A stretch of DNA of 5,064 bases from Bacillota bacterium. Lineage in GTDB: Bacteria > Bacillota > Clostridia > Lachnospirales > Bianqueaceae. Of this stretch, positions 1 through 5,064 are shown piece after piece. Under the pieces are notes generated by a model. That model was not told the DNA's origin. It saw only the letters and a program-made list of their open reading frames with translations, and searched no databases. Positions within the stretch are counted from its first letter, which is position 1; every line of letters begins with the position of its first letter. The translations under genes were made by a program, and so were the position numbers. Location: contig JAFUJY010000322.1 of NCBI GenBank assembly GCA_017467985.1, forward strand, positions 1 to 5,064, in the 5' to 3' direction.

Positions 1-681
1 CCGGACGAAGCAGTTTTCACCGAAGAAGAAGTGGAAGAAAAGGCTACGCAGGTGGAGGCCGCGGCAGAAGAAGTTGTAGAAGAAAAAGTAACACAGCCGG
101 TGGAAAAGTCGGTGCAGGAACTGCTGCATGTGGAAACGGCAGAAGAATCTGAGCCGAAGCCGGAACCTGAGAGCGATCAAGAAGAGGCTGCGGAGGAAAT
201 TCCTGCCTGGGCCAAGTCCAGTCTCAAGCCGATCAAGCCCATTACGCCCATTGGTCCCAGTAAGTTGGATCAGTTTCTGGAAAAAGTGGGTGGCTTGATT
301 GCCAAGGCTACGGCTATTTGGAACGAATATCAGGCCTATCCCAATAAAAGAGAGATTATGCTGGCCCTCAAGAAGTTCTTGGGACGGCTGCTGCATTCTC
401 TGCGGCTGCGAGGCAGTGTGGTACACTTGCGGCTGGGTCTGGCAGATCCTTCCACATTAGGAACCATTACCGGTGTGGTTGCAGTGATCGGCAGCTGGTG
501 TCAAAACCGAGGGTTACATTTGGAATTCCAGCCGGAGTTCCAGGAAGAATGTGTGGAAGTCAGTGGTCAGGTGGAAATGCACATACGTATTTTGGCCCTG
601 AGCTGGATTGCCCTGCGGTTGGTACTGAACAAATACATTTTACGGTTGATCATGTATATCGTGAAGCGACCTAAAAAATAA
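1..681 (+). CDS. DUF2953 domain protein (YtfI-like), 5' end missing
   Basis: The reading frame is open from the first base, so the gene starts upstream of the window; the GTG at 31 has no convincing ribosome binding site and is probably internal. The visible 226 residues begin with a Glu/Pro-rich acidic stretch (about residues 8-68) that looks disordered. A Pro-Ile-Lys-rich hinge and an amphipathic region follow. The C-terminal part (about 129-225) resembles the DUF2953 domain: an arginine-leucine-rich segment (LRLRGSVVHLRLGLADPSTLG), a hydrophobic turn, then a strand with PEFQEECVEVSGQVEMHIR and a basic amphipathic helix ending in KRPKK. DUF2953 proteins (B. subtilis YtfI) usually have an N-terminal membrane segment, which would lie outside the window. 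The neighbouring GerW gene 17 bases downstream supports the assignment, since this pair is conserved in spore formers. Biochemical function is unknown. Confidence 0.8.
   Translation, partial: PDEAVFTEEEVEEKATQVEAAAEEVVEEKVTQPVEKSVQELLHVETAEESEPKPEPESDQEEAAEEIPAWAKSSLKPIKPITPIGPSKLDQFLEKVGGLIAKATAIWNEYQAYPNKREIMLALKKFLGRLLHSLRLRGSVVHLRLGLADPSTLGTITGVVAVIGSWCQNRGLHLEFQPEFQEECVEVSGQVEMHIRILALSWIALRLVLNKYILRLIMYIVKRPKK
25..105 (+). repeat. Imperfect tandem acidic repeat within the DUF2953 gene
   Basis: Two copies of an acidic unit lie close together in the reading frame: EEVEEKATQVE (25-57) and EEVVEEKVTQPVE (67-105), joined by a short alanine stretch. At the DNA level the copies share runs of GAAGAA and ACGCAG/ACACAG. 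This is a low-complexity linker feature, probably expanded by local duplication. It carries no evident catalytic role. Confidence 0.6.
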
Positions 682-698
682 GAAAGGAATGCATCACA

Positions 699-1103
699 AT
701 GAAAGCGAAGGAAGAGTTAAGAGAACTGTTGTCTCAGCTGGAAGGTTTTATCACCACCAAAACAGTAGTCGGCGAGGCTATTCATATGGGTGACACCATT
801 CTGCTGCCTTTGGTGGATGTAAGCTTTGGCGTGGGTGCTGGAGCCAAGGATAAGAACTATGACAAAAACGGTCTGGCCAGTGCTGCCGGCGGTGCAGGTG
901 CCAAGATGAGCCCCAGCGCCATTTTGGTTATTCACAATGGCACGGTTCGTATGGTCAGTGTAAAGAATCAGGATACGGTAACCAAGATTCTGGATATGGT
1001 CCCCGATATGCTGGATCGTATCAAAGACGGTTTTGAGAAAGAAAAAGAAAACAAGCAGGCTCGTCAGGCGGTAGATGAAGCGCTGGCGACGGAAGAGGCA
1101 TAA
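699..1103 (+). CDS. ytfJ: GerW/YtfJ family sporulation protein
   Basis: This 134-residue protein has the layout of the GerW (YtfJ) family. A short N-terminal helix is followed by a VVGEAIHMGDTILLPLVDVSFGVGAG segment (about residues 23-48), a Gly/Ala-rich region (AAGGAGAKMSPSAILVI, about 62-78), a strand-rich stretch with VRMVSVKN, and a C-terminal helical segment (VPDMLDRIKDGFEKEKE). In B. subtilis the protein is made in the forespore and affects germination; its molecular activity is not established. The length fits the family. The start is supported by the ribosome binding site AGAAAGGAA at 681-689. It sits 17 bases after the DUF2953 gene and its TAA overlaps the next ATG by one base, so all three are probably cotranscribed. 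Its presence points to a spore-forming Bacillota host. Confidence 0.92.
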   Translation: MKAKEELRELLSQLEGFITTKTVVGEAIHMGDTILLPLVDVSFGVGAGAKDKNYDKNGLASAAGGAGAKMSPSAILVIHNGTVRMVSVKNQDTVTKILDMVPDMLDRIKDGFEKEKENKQARQAVDEALATEEA

Positions 1104-2302
1104 TGAAATCCATTAAAGAAATTTACAAAATCGGTAAGGGCCCCAGCAGCTCCCACACTATGGGGCCGGAGCGGGCTGCGAAGCTGATTAAGGCAGAATA
1201 TCCTCAGGCAGATTCGTTTGAGGTTATTTTGTATGGTTCACTGGCAAAGACCGGTAAGGGACACATGACAGACGAGGCGATTCTCAAGACTCTGGAGCCC
1301 TGTCCGGTGCAGATTACATTTTGTGAAGAGGCGGGCTTTGAACTGCCCCATCCTAACACCATGGATCTAACTGCGTTTCAGGGGGAAAAGGAACTGGGAC
1401 ATCTGCGGGTACTGTCCGTTGGCGGCGGTGATATCGTAGTAGAAGGCCGTCCGGAAGTGGCTTCGCCGGATATTTATAAGGCCCGCACGTTTACAGAGAT
1501 TGCTTTGTACTGCAAGAGCCACATGATTCGTCTGAGTGATTATGTGGAAATGGTGGAAGGACCGGAGATCTGGAATTACCTGATGGAAGTCTGGAAAGTG
1601 ATGCAGCAGGCGGTCATGCAGGGTATTTCCACCACGGGTATTTTGCCCGGCGGTTTGGAAGTGGAGCGTAAGGCTCAGTTTTTGTTCCAGCAGAGCCATA
1701 TTGACGAGCGTCCGGAAACCCATGAGAACCGTATTATTTGTGCTTATGCATTTGCAGTGAGCGAGCAGAATGCCAGCTGCGGCACCATTGTCACCGCACC
1801 TACTTGCGGTGCTTGTGGTGTGCTGCCTGCAGTATTGAAATATATGCAGGAGAAGAAGGGCTTTTCGGATAAGCAGGTGCTGAAGGCCTTGGCGGTGGCC
1901 GGTTTGATCGGTAACTTGATTAAGACCAATGCGTCTATTAGTGGCGCGGAGTGTGGCTGTCAGGCCGAGATCGGAACTGCCTGTTCCATGGCATCGGCAG
2001 CCCTGGCTGAAATTTTTGGTATGGGTATTGACCAGATCGAGTATGCGGCAGAAATGGCCATGGAGCATACTTTGGGTCTGACCTGTGACCCCATCTGCGG
2101 TCTGGTACAGATTCCCTGTATTGAGCGAAATGCGGTTGCGGCCATGCGTGCCATTAATGCCCTGAGTTTGGCTAACTTCCTGTCCGGAACCCGTAAGATT
2201 TCCTTTGACTTAGTTGTTAAGACCATGTATGAAACCGGCCGAGATTTGTCTCATCAGTATCGTGAGACATCCGAGGGCGGTCTGGCAAAATTGTATCAGT
2301 GA
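1103..2302 (+). CDS. sdaA: L-serine dehydratase, iron-sulfur dependent, single chain (short form)
   Basis: It is predicted to deaminate L-serine to pyruvate and ammonia in the cytoplasm using an oxygen-labile [4Fe-4S] cluster. The 399 residues contain a beta-type domain first (about 1-140, with GPSSSHTMGPERAA at 13-26 and YGSLAKTGKGHMTD at 44-57), then the alpha domain (about 145-399, with TAPTCGACG at 231-239 and NASISGAECGCQAEIG at 276-291). The cluster cysteines are Cys286, Cys328 and Cys339; their spacings of 42 and 11 match Cys343, Cys385 and Cys396 of the Legionella enzyme as I recall it. No ACT domain is present. At 399 residues it is about 55 shorter than E. coli SdaA, mostly in the beta domain, and its C terminus (ETSEGGLAKLYQ) lacks the tail cysteine of longer enzymes. 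It starts on the TAATG overlap with the GerW gene, with GGAAGAGG just upstream, implying translational coupling. Confidence 0.95.
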   Translation: MKSIKEIYKIGKGPSSSHTMGPERAAKLIKAEYPQADSFEVILYGSLAKTGKGHMTDEAILKTLEPCPVQITFCEEAGFELPHPNTMDLTAFQGEKELGHLRVLSVGGGDIVVEGRPEVASPDIYKARTFTEIALYCKSHMIRLSDYVEMVEGPEIWNYLMEVWKVMQQAVMQGISTTGILPGGLEVERKAQFLFQQSHIDERPETHENRIICAYAFAVSEQNASCGTIVTAPTCGACGVLPAVLKYMQEKKGFSDKQVLKALAVAGLIGNLIKTNASISGAECGCQAEIGTACSMASAALAEIFGMGIDQIEYAAEMAMEHTLGLTCDPICGLVQIPCIERNAVAAMRAINALSLANFLSGTRKISFDLVVKTMYETGRDLSHQYRETSEGGLAKLYQ

Positions 2303-2306
2303 AAAA

Positions 2307-2369
2307 CGGGCTCTCTGTTATGCGGCCTGGCTGCGCTGCGCGCAGAACGTCCGCATAACAGGGAGCCCG
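2307..2369. terminator. Long nested palindrome, probable terminator/attenuator
   Basis: The arms 2307-2325 and 2351-2369 pair over 19 positions with a single G-T wobble. The 25-base loop contains a second perfect hairpin, CTGCGC (2331-2336) and GCGCAG (2340-2345), with a three-base loop. Five A residues (2302-2306) precede the stem and only CTTT follows it, so on the + strand the U tract is weak, while on the - strand the stem is followed by five T. It begins four bases after the serine dehydratase stop and ends 22 bases before the next ATG, so it could end the first operon, partly attenuate the next gene, or stabilise a processed 3' end. No gene on the - strand converges on it. The structure is certain from the sequence; the function is inferred. 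Confidence 0.6.
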
Positions 2370-2391
2370 CTTTACGAAGGAGAAGGTAAAA

Positions 2392-3354
2392 ATGACATCG
2401 AAAGAATTGGTGATTAAGACCATTAAAGGGGAGAATCCGGGACGGACCCCGGTGTATGGTTGGTTGAAGGCCAATATGGAGGAACCGATTACAAAGGAAT
2501 TTGGTTCGGTAGTAGCCTTTGAAGATGCATATGAGTTTGATATGGCCCATATTTTTGGGGGACCGGGGCCTTTTAATAAGTGTATTCAACATCTGCGGGA
2601 TGCAGGGGAGACGATTACCCCTGAGATGCTGCTGGATATTGATTTTGATGATATCGACAGCGAATCCGATTATGAGAATGTGAAGCAGGAGATGGCCCAT
2701 CATCGGGCACGAGATCGTTTTTGTTATATGCAGACGCCGGGCATCTTTGAGGCAATGAATGGTGTGTTTGGTATTGAAAATCATTTGCTGTATCTGGCAT
2801 TATACCCGGATGAACTGCAGGAGGTGTATACCAAGCTGGCCAACTGGAACATAAAAAATGCCCATCATTTGATGGACTTAGGTATGGATGATATTCATAT
2901 TTCCGATGACTGGGGGTCTCAGAAGTCCATGATGTTCAGCCCGGCCATGCATGAAGAGCTGATTGTGCCTCATCATAAGCGTATTGTGGCAGAGTGCAAA
3001 AAGCGGGGCGTAATGACCAGTCTCCACAGTGATGGCTGCATTACACCAGCGCTGGAGAGTGTGGTGGATATTGGCTACGACTTTATCCATCCCTGGCAGG
3101 AAAACTGTAACATGCCCTATTCGCTGTATTTGGAAAAATATCGGGATAAGTTCGCTATCTTGGGCGGTGTTTGTGTTCAGTCCACGCTAGGCTTTGGCAA
3201 GTATGAGCGACTGGAGTCGGAGATCCGCAGGGTATTTGACCTGCTGAAGGGCCAGCGCTGGATGTGCTGCACCACCCATTATGTGCAGAACAGCTGCAGT
3301 ATAGAAGAGCTGATTTTTGCCTATGATTTGATCCGAAAGCTGGCAAATAACTGA
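2392..3354 (+). CDS. Uroporphyrinogen-decarboxylase-fold protein (MtaA/CmuA-like methyltransferase superfamily)
   Basis: The 320 residues match the (beta/alpha)8 URO-D superfamily, which includes true HemE and many corrinoid-linked methyltransferases. Visible landmarks are an N-terminal helix and GRTPVYGW (17-24), DDIHISDDWGSQ (166-177), a segment FSPAMHEELIVPHHKRIV (182-199), TSLHSDGCITP (209-219), FIHPWQENCNM (231-241), ILGGV (256-260) and a C-terminal TTHYVQNSCSIEELIFAYD (294-312). His212, Asp214 and Cys216 fall where MtaA-type enzymes place metal ligands (usually H-x-C), so a metal-dependent methyl transfer is possible. The N-terminal arginine motif typical of HemE is not seen, so haem synthesis is unlikely. 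The start has a strong ribosome binding site, AAGGAGAAGG at 2378-2387. No promoter is evident between the upstream palindrome and the ATG, so it may be transcribed by read-through. No corrinoid protein or reactivase is nearby, so the substrate is unknown. Confidence 0.85.
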   Translation: MTSKELVIKTIKGENPGRTPVYGWLKANMEEPITKEFGSVVAFEDAYEFDMAHIFGGPGPFNKCIQHLRDAGETITPEMLLDIDFDDIDSESDYENVKQEMAHHRARDRFCYMQTPGIFEAMNGVFGIENHLLYLALYPDELQEVYTKLANWNIKNAHHLMDLGMDDIHISDDWGSQKSMMFSPAMHEELIVPHHKRIVAECKKRGVMTSLHSDGCITPALESVVDIGYDFIHPWQENCNMPYSLYLEKYRDKFAILGGVCVQSTLGFGKYERLESEIRRVFDLLKGQRWMCCTTHYVQNSCSIEELIFAYDLIRKLANN

Positions 3355-3370
3355 TTCTACCTCTGGTGGA

Positions 3371-3399
3371 TTGTTTCTTGCCCGGGATTTTGCTATAAT
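3371..3399 (+). promoter_or_regulatory. Sigma-A-type extended -10 promoter for the XRE gene
   Basis: A perfect TATAAT at 3394-3399 is preceded by TG at 3391-3392, making an extended -10 element. A TTGTTT hexamer at 3371-3376, exactly 17 bases upstream, serves as a weak -35. Transcription would start near 3406, giving a short leader that includes the ribosome binding site AAAGGGG (3408-3414) before the ATG at 3423. Confidence 0.75.
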
Positions 3400-3410
3400 G
3401 CGGGCAGAAA
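3375..3410. promoter_or_regulatory. Inverted repeat spanning the -10 box, candidate operator
   Basis: TTCTTGCCCG (3375-3384) and CGGGCAGAAA (3401-3410) form an inverted repeat, with a perfect six-base core TGCCCG/CGGGCA and 8 of 10 positions symmetric. The 16 bases between the arms contain the TATAAT box. Position and symmetry would suit an autoregulatory site for the XRE protein encoded just downstream. The arms are far apart for a single HTH dimer, and chance symmetry cannot be excluded. Confidence 0.35.
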
Positions 3411-3422
3411 GGGGCGATATAA

Positions 3423-3983
3423 ATGGATCAGATCAAAATTGGCCATTTTTTGGCGGAGCTTAGAAAAGAGCAGGGGATGACCCAGGTACAGTTTGCGGAG
3501 AAGTTGGGTGTGACCAATAAGGCCATCAGCAAATGGGAGACAGGCAAATGTCTGCCGGATGCGGCCTTGTTTCAGGACATTTGCAGTCTGTTGGGGATTA
3601 CAGTCAACGAATTTTTGAACGGGGAGAGGATTCCGGCAGAACAAGCGGAAGAAAAGTCCGAAGAAAAACTGGTGGAGGTTGTGGCAGAATACCAGAAGAA
3701 AAGGGACTGGTACACGGTGCTGCAGCGGATTTCCCTGATTCTTCTGATTATAAGCGTGATTTTTACCATAGACCTAGGGGTTAATTATATGGGGGCCCTG
3801 TTGGTAGACTATCATGATGGGATCACTTTGAACGGCATGTTTTCCGGTATGTTTTTTGGAGACAGCAACTGGACACTGCCTCGATTCTTTGAAAAATTCC
3901 AAGAATGGCTGGCGATCAGCGGAATATTGGCAATAGAAAATGCGGCGCTATACCGCATGAGAACCAAATCGACGAATAGATAG
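3423..3983 (+). CDS. Membrane-anchored XRE-family HTH transcriptional regulator
   Basis: The first 67 residues form a classic XRE/Cro-C1 domain: IGHFLAELRKEQGMTQVQFAEKLGV, then the recognition helix TNKAISKWETG (31-41), then PDAALFQDICSLLGITVNEFLNGE. A Glu/Lys-rich linker (70-95) follows, then a hydrophobic segment (about 102-128, ISLILLIISVIFTIDLGVNY) that is very likely membrane spanning. A short region with aromatic and glycine residues comes next, and a second moderately hydrophobic helix (about 162-178) near a basic C terminus. The predicted arrangement keeps the DNA-binding domain in the cytoplasm and puts a sensor or anchor in the membrane. Its own promoter and ribosome binding site lie immediately upstream. 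The metallopeptidase gene begins 41 bases after the stop with no clear terminator or promoter between, so the two are probably an operon. The ligand and targets are unknown. Confidence 0.88.
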   Translation: MDQIKIGHFLAELRKEQGMTQVQFAEKLGVTNKAISKWETGKCLPDAALFQDICSLLGITVNEFLNGERIPAEQAEEKSEEKLVEVVAEYQKKRDWYTVLQRISLILLIISVIFTIDLGVNYMGALLVDYHDGITLNGMFSGMFFGDSNWTLPRFFEKFQEWLAISGILAIENAALYRMRTKSTNR

Positions 3984-4009
3984 CAGGATTTGATACATAA
4001 TATGATACC

Positions 4010-4017
4010 AGGGTGAT
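4010..4017 (+). promoter_or_regulatory. Ribosome binding site AGGGTGAT deciding the metallopeptidase start
   Basis: AGGGTGAT resembles AGGAGGTGAT and ends seven bases before the ATG at 4025. The alternative in-frame starts, GTG at 4013 and ATG at 4016, lie inside or beside this motif and have no other purine-rich site at a proper distance. The ATG at 4025 is therefore preferred. Confidence 0.6.
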
Positions 4018-4024
4018 GAAAAAT

Positions 4025-4762
4025 ATGTATTGGAATGAGTATCTTTGGTTCATGGGAGCAATGTTGGTATGCATGATTTTCTCTGTGGTGGCCAGTCGAA
4101 AGGTTTATACATCCTTTTCGAAGTACGATAAAGTAAAATGTGGTTCGGGGATGACCGGACACGATACAGCGGTTCGTCTTCTGCAGGCGAATGGCGTCCA
4201 TGACATCTCTGTGGGGCGGGTGGAAGGGACACTTTCGGATCATTTCCATCCGGTGAAGAAAATCGTCAATCTCTCAGGATCGACCTATGACAGCGATTCG
4301 GTTGCGGCGGTAGCAGTGGCAGCCCATGAAATCGGCCATGTCATGCAAAAACAAGGTGGTTATCTGATGTATCGCCTGCGTACAGCATTGGTTCCGGTGG
4401 TGAATTTTGGCTCGAGACTGTCCATGCCGCTGGTGCTTATTGGTTTACTGTTGAATTGGTTTGTGTCAGCCGCAAATGAAAATATTGGCTTTTATGTGGC
4501 AATGCTAGGTGTGATCCTGTACGGAGGGGCACTTTTATTTGCAATTGTTACTCTCCCGGTGGAACTAAATGCCAGCAAACGAGCGGGAGAAATGCTTTTG
4601 AACGAAGGGATCCTTGCACCAGATGAAATGCCGGCGGCGAAAAAAGTACTGTCAGCGGCAGCAATGACCTATCTTGCGTCTCTGTTGGTTTCTCTGGTGA
4701 CATTCCTGCGGCTGTTGGTGCAGGTGTTGACCATGTTTGGAAGGAGAAATGACCGACGATAA
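4025..4762 (+). CDS. YugP-family neutral zinc metallopeptidase, integral membrane
   Basis: The 245-residue protein matches the Zn-peptidase family of B. subtilis YugP (PF04298 by recollection). It has an N-terminal membrane segment (about 7-23), a soluble part with TGHDTAVRLLQANG and the family-typical GTLSDHFHP...K..NLSGSTYDSDSVAAVAVAAHE pattern, the HEIGH zinc-binding and catalytic motif (101-105), then YLMYRLRTALVP and further hydrophobic segments (about 133-150, 154-176 and 213-236). The glutamate in TLPVELNASKRA (residue 180) is the likely third zinc ligand. Length and order of motifs are complete for the family. Physiological substrates of YugP-type enzymes are largely unknown. An in-frame GTG (4013) or ATG (4016) would add up to four residues. 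It follows the membrane-anchored XRE regulator by 41 bases on the same strand and probably shares its promoter, which suggests a functional link. Confidence 0.92.
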   Translation: MYWNEYLWFMGAMLVCMIFSVVASRKVYTSFSKYDKVKCGSGMTGHDTAVRLLQANGVHDISVGRVEGTLSDHFHPVKKIVNLSGSTYDSDSVAAVAVAAHEIGHVMQKQGGYLMYRLRTALVPVVNFGSRLSMPLVLIGLLLNWFVSAANENIGFYVAMLGVILYGGALLFAIVTLPVELNASKRAGEMLLNEGILAPDEMPAAKKVLSAAAMTYLASLLVSLVTFLRLLVQVLTMFGRRNDRR

Positions 4763-4783
4763 AAGGGTGTCATGTTCTGTCTA

Positions 4784-4812
4784 TTGACATGGTTGGTGAC
4801 ATATGATATTCT
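4784..4812 (+). promoter_or_regulatory. Sigma-A-type promoter for the 3'-terminal gene
   Basis: A perfect TTGACA at 4784-4789 is followed, after 17 bases, by TATTCT at 4807-4812 (four of six matches to TATAAT). Transcription would begin about 4819, some 20 bases before the ATG at 4842. The hexanucleotide TGACAT occurs at 4785-4790 and again at 4797-4802, and TGTCA (4768-4772) forms an inverted repeat with the TGACA of the -35 box, so a regulator may bind here. Confidence 0.65.
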
Positions 4813-4841
4813 TGAAATATATAGATGTTGGGGGGTAAGTT

Positions 4842-5064
4842 ATGAAATATTCAGTGATGGATCAAGAAATCCAAAAGAGAAATATTCCGGATGTCTTGAC
4901 GGGCATTGGTGGTCAGAAGATCACATCCAAGGAAGAATGGGAGAACATCCGAGAAAAAATAGTGGACTTGGTGGCTACAGAGTGCTACGGCCGCATGCCT
5001 GATACACCGGTACAGGTGACAGGTCGAGTTCTGAATGAAGACCCGGAGGGTATCGGCGGAAAGG
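4842..5064 (+). CDS. Probable alpha/beta-hydrolase (acetyl-xylan/glucuronoyl-esterase-like), N-terminal fragment
   Basis: A 74-codon open frame starts at this ATG and runs off the window without a stop. A strong but unusual ribosome binding site, six G followed by TAAG (4830-4839), lies just upstream, and a good promoter precedes it. The fragment contains EEWENIREKIVDLVATECYG (31-50), then RMPDTPVQVTGRVLNEDPEG and GGK. The pattern E-x-W-x-x-x-R-x-x-I, followed by YG-x-x-P and then a Gly-Gly-Lys/Ala beta-strand entry, is what I recall from the N-terminal part of acetyl-xylan esterase and CE15 glucuronoyl-esterase-like hydrolases, ahead of the alpha/beta-hydrolase core. The nucleophile, acid and histidine lie beyond the window, so activity cannot be checked. 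No signal peptide is visible, which suggests a cytoplasmic enzyme. That this is a real gene is well supported; the product name is tentative. Confidence 0.65.
   Translation, partial: MKYSVMDQEIQKRNIPDVLTGIGGQKITSKEEWENIREKIVDLVATECYGRMPDTPVQVTGRVLNEDPEGIGGK

Noticed and set aside
1367..2068. Long open frame on the - strand, 233 codons
   Set aside because: It lies wholly opposite the well-supported serine dehydratase gene, has no ribosome binding site, and its translation resembles no protein family I recognise.
2300..2302. Possibility that the dehydratase stop TGA is a mutated Cys codon that truncated the tail cysteine
   Set aside because: The following codons do not restore a Cys-Asp end, and tail-less short dehydratases ending soon after GGLAK are, as I recall, known in other gut bacteria, so this looks like the normal end.
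2291..2321. Possible promoter TTGTAT...TGTTAT ahead of the URO-D gene
   Set aside because: The hexamers match poorly, the spacer is 19 bases, and the -10 would be buried in the palindrome stem.
2214..2417. Open frame on the + strand bridging the end of the dehydratase and the palindrome
   Set aside because: It overlaps real coding sequence in another frame, reads through the palindrome and has no ribosome binding site.
3357..3380. Weak hairpin CTACC/GGTGG followed by a T-rich stretch after the URO-D gene
   Set aside because: The stem is five pairs including a wobble, and the T-rich stretch also forms the -35 region of the next promoter; too weak to call a terminator.
3990..4008. AT-rich TTGATACATAATATGATACC-like stretch before the metallopeptidase, containing two GATAC copies and -10-like hexamers
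   Set aside because: No acceptable -35 lies 16-18 bases upstream of either hexamer, so a separate promoter is not supported; co-transcription with the XRE gene is simpler.
4772..5002. 76-codon + strand frame starting in the last intergenic region
   Set aside because: It runs through the promoter and overlaps in another frame the ATG at 4842, which has a far better ribosome binding site and an open frame with family-like motifs.

Overview
The window looks like a piece of a spore-forming Clostridia (Bacillota) chromosome of roughly balanced base composition, most likely a gut anaerobe of the Oscillospirales/Lachnospirales kind. The grounds are a DUF2953 gene followed by a GerW/YtfJ sporulation gene, an oxygen-sensitive iron-sulfur L-serine dehydratase, strong AGGAGG-like ribosome binding sites, and a membrane-anchored XRE regulator of a type common in Clostridia. 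The lineage is inferred from gene content, not from a marker gene. All credible genes lie on the + strand. No tRNA, rRNA, CRISPR array, insertion sequence or phage gene is visible, and no gene-free stretch exceeds 300 bases.

Region 1 (1-2302) is one operon. The C-terminal part of a DUF2953 (YtfI-like) protein is followed after 17 bases by the GerW/YtfJ-like sporulation protein, whose stop codon overlaps by one base the start of a single-chain iron-sulfur L-serine dehydratase. The first two genes are a known sporulator pair, so serine deamination is translationally coupled to a spore-germination gene. A long, nested, nearly perfect palindrome (2307-2369) closes the operon and probably acts as a terminator or attenuator.

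Region 2 (2392-3354) holds one gene with a strong ribosome binding site starting just after the palindrome. It encodes a uroporphyrinogen-decarboxylase-fold protein of the MtaA-like methyltransferase superfamily, without a corrinoid-protein partner inside the window.

Region 3 (3371-4762) starts at a good extended -10 promoter overlapped by an inverted repeat. It encodes a membrane-anchored XRE/HTH regulator and, 41 bases later, a multi-pass YugP-family zinc metallopeptidase with an HEIGH motif. A membrane-tethered DNA-binding protein beside a membrane protease suggests a proteolytic switch, analogous to but structurally different from ImmR/ImmA. This is the most interesting hypothesis in the window and is untested.

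Region 4 (4763-5064) has a consensus-like promoter (TTGACA, 17-base spacer, TATTCT) and the first 74 codons of a gene running off the end, probably an alpha/beta-hydrolase of the acetyl-xylan/glucuronoyl-esterase-like group.
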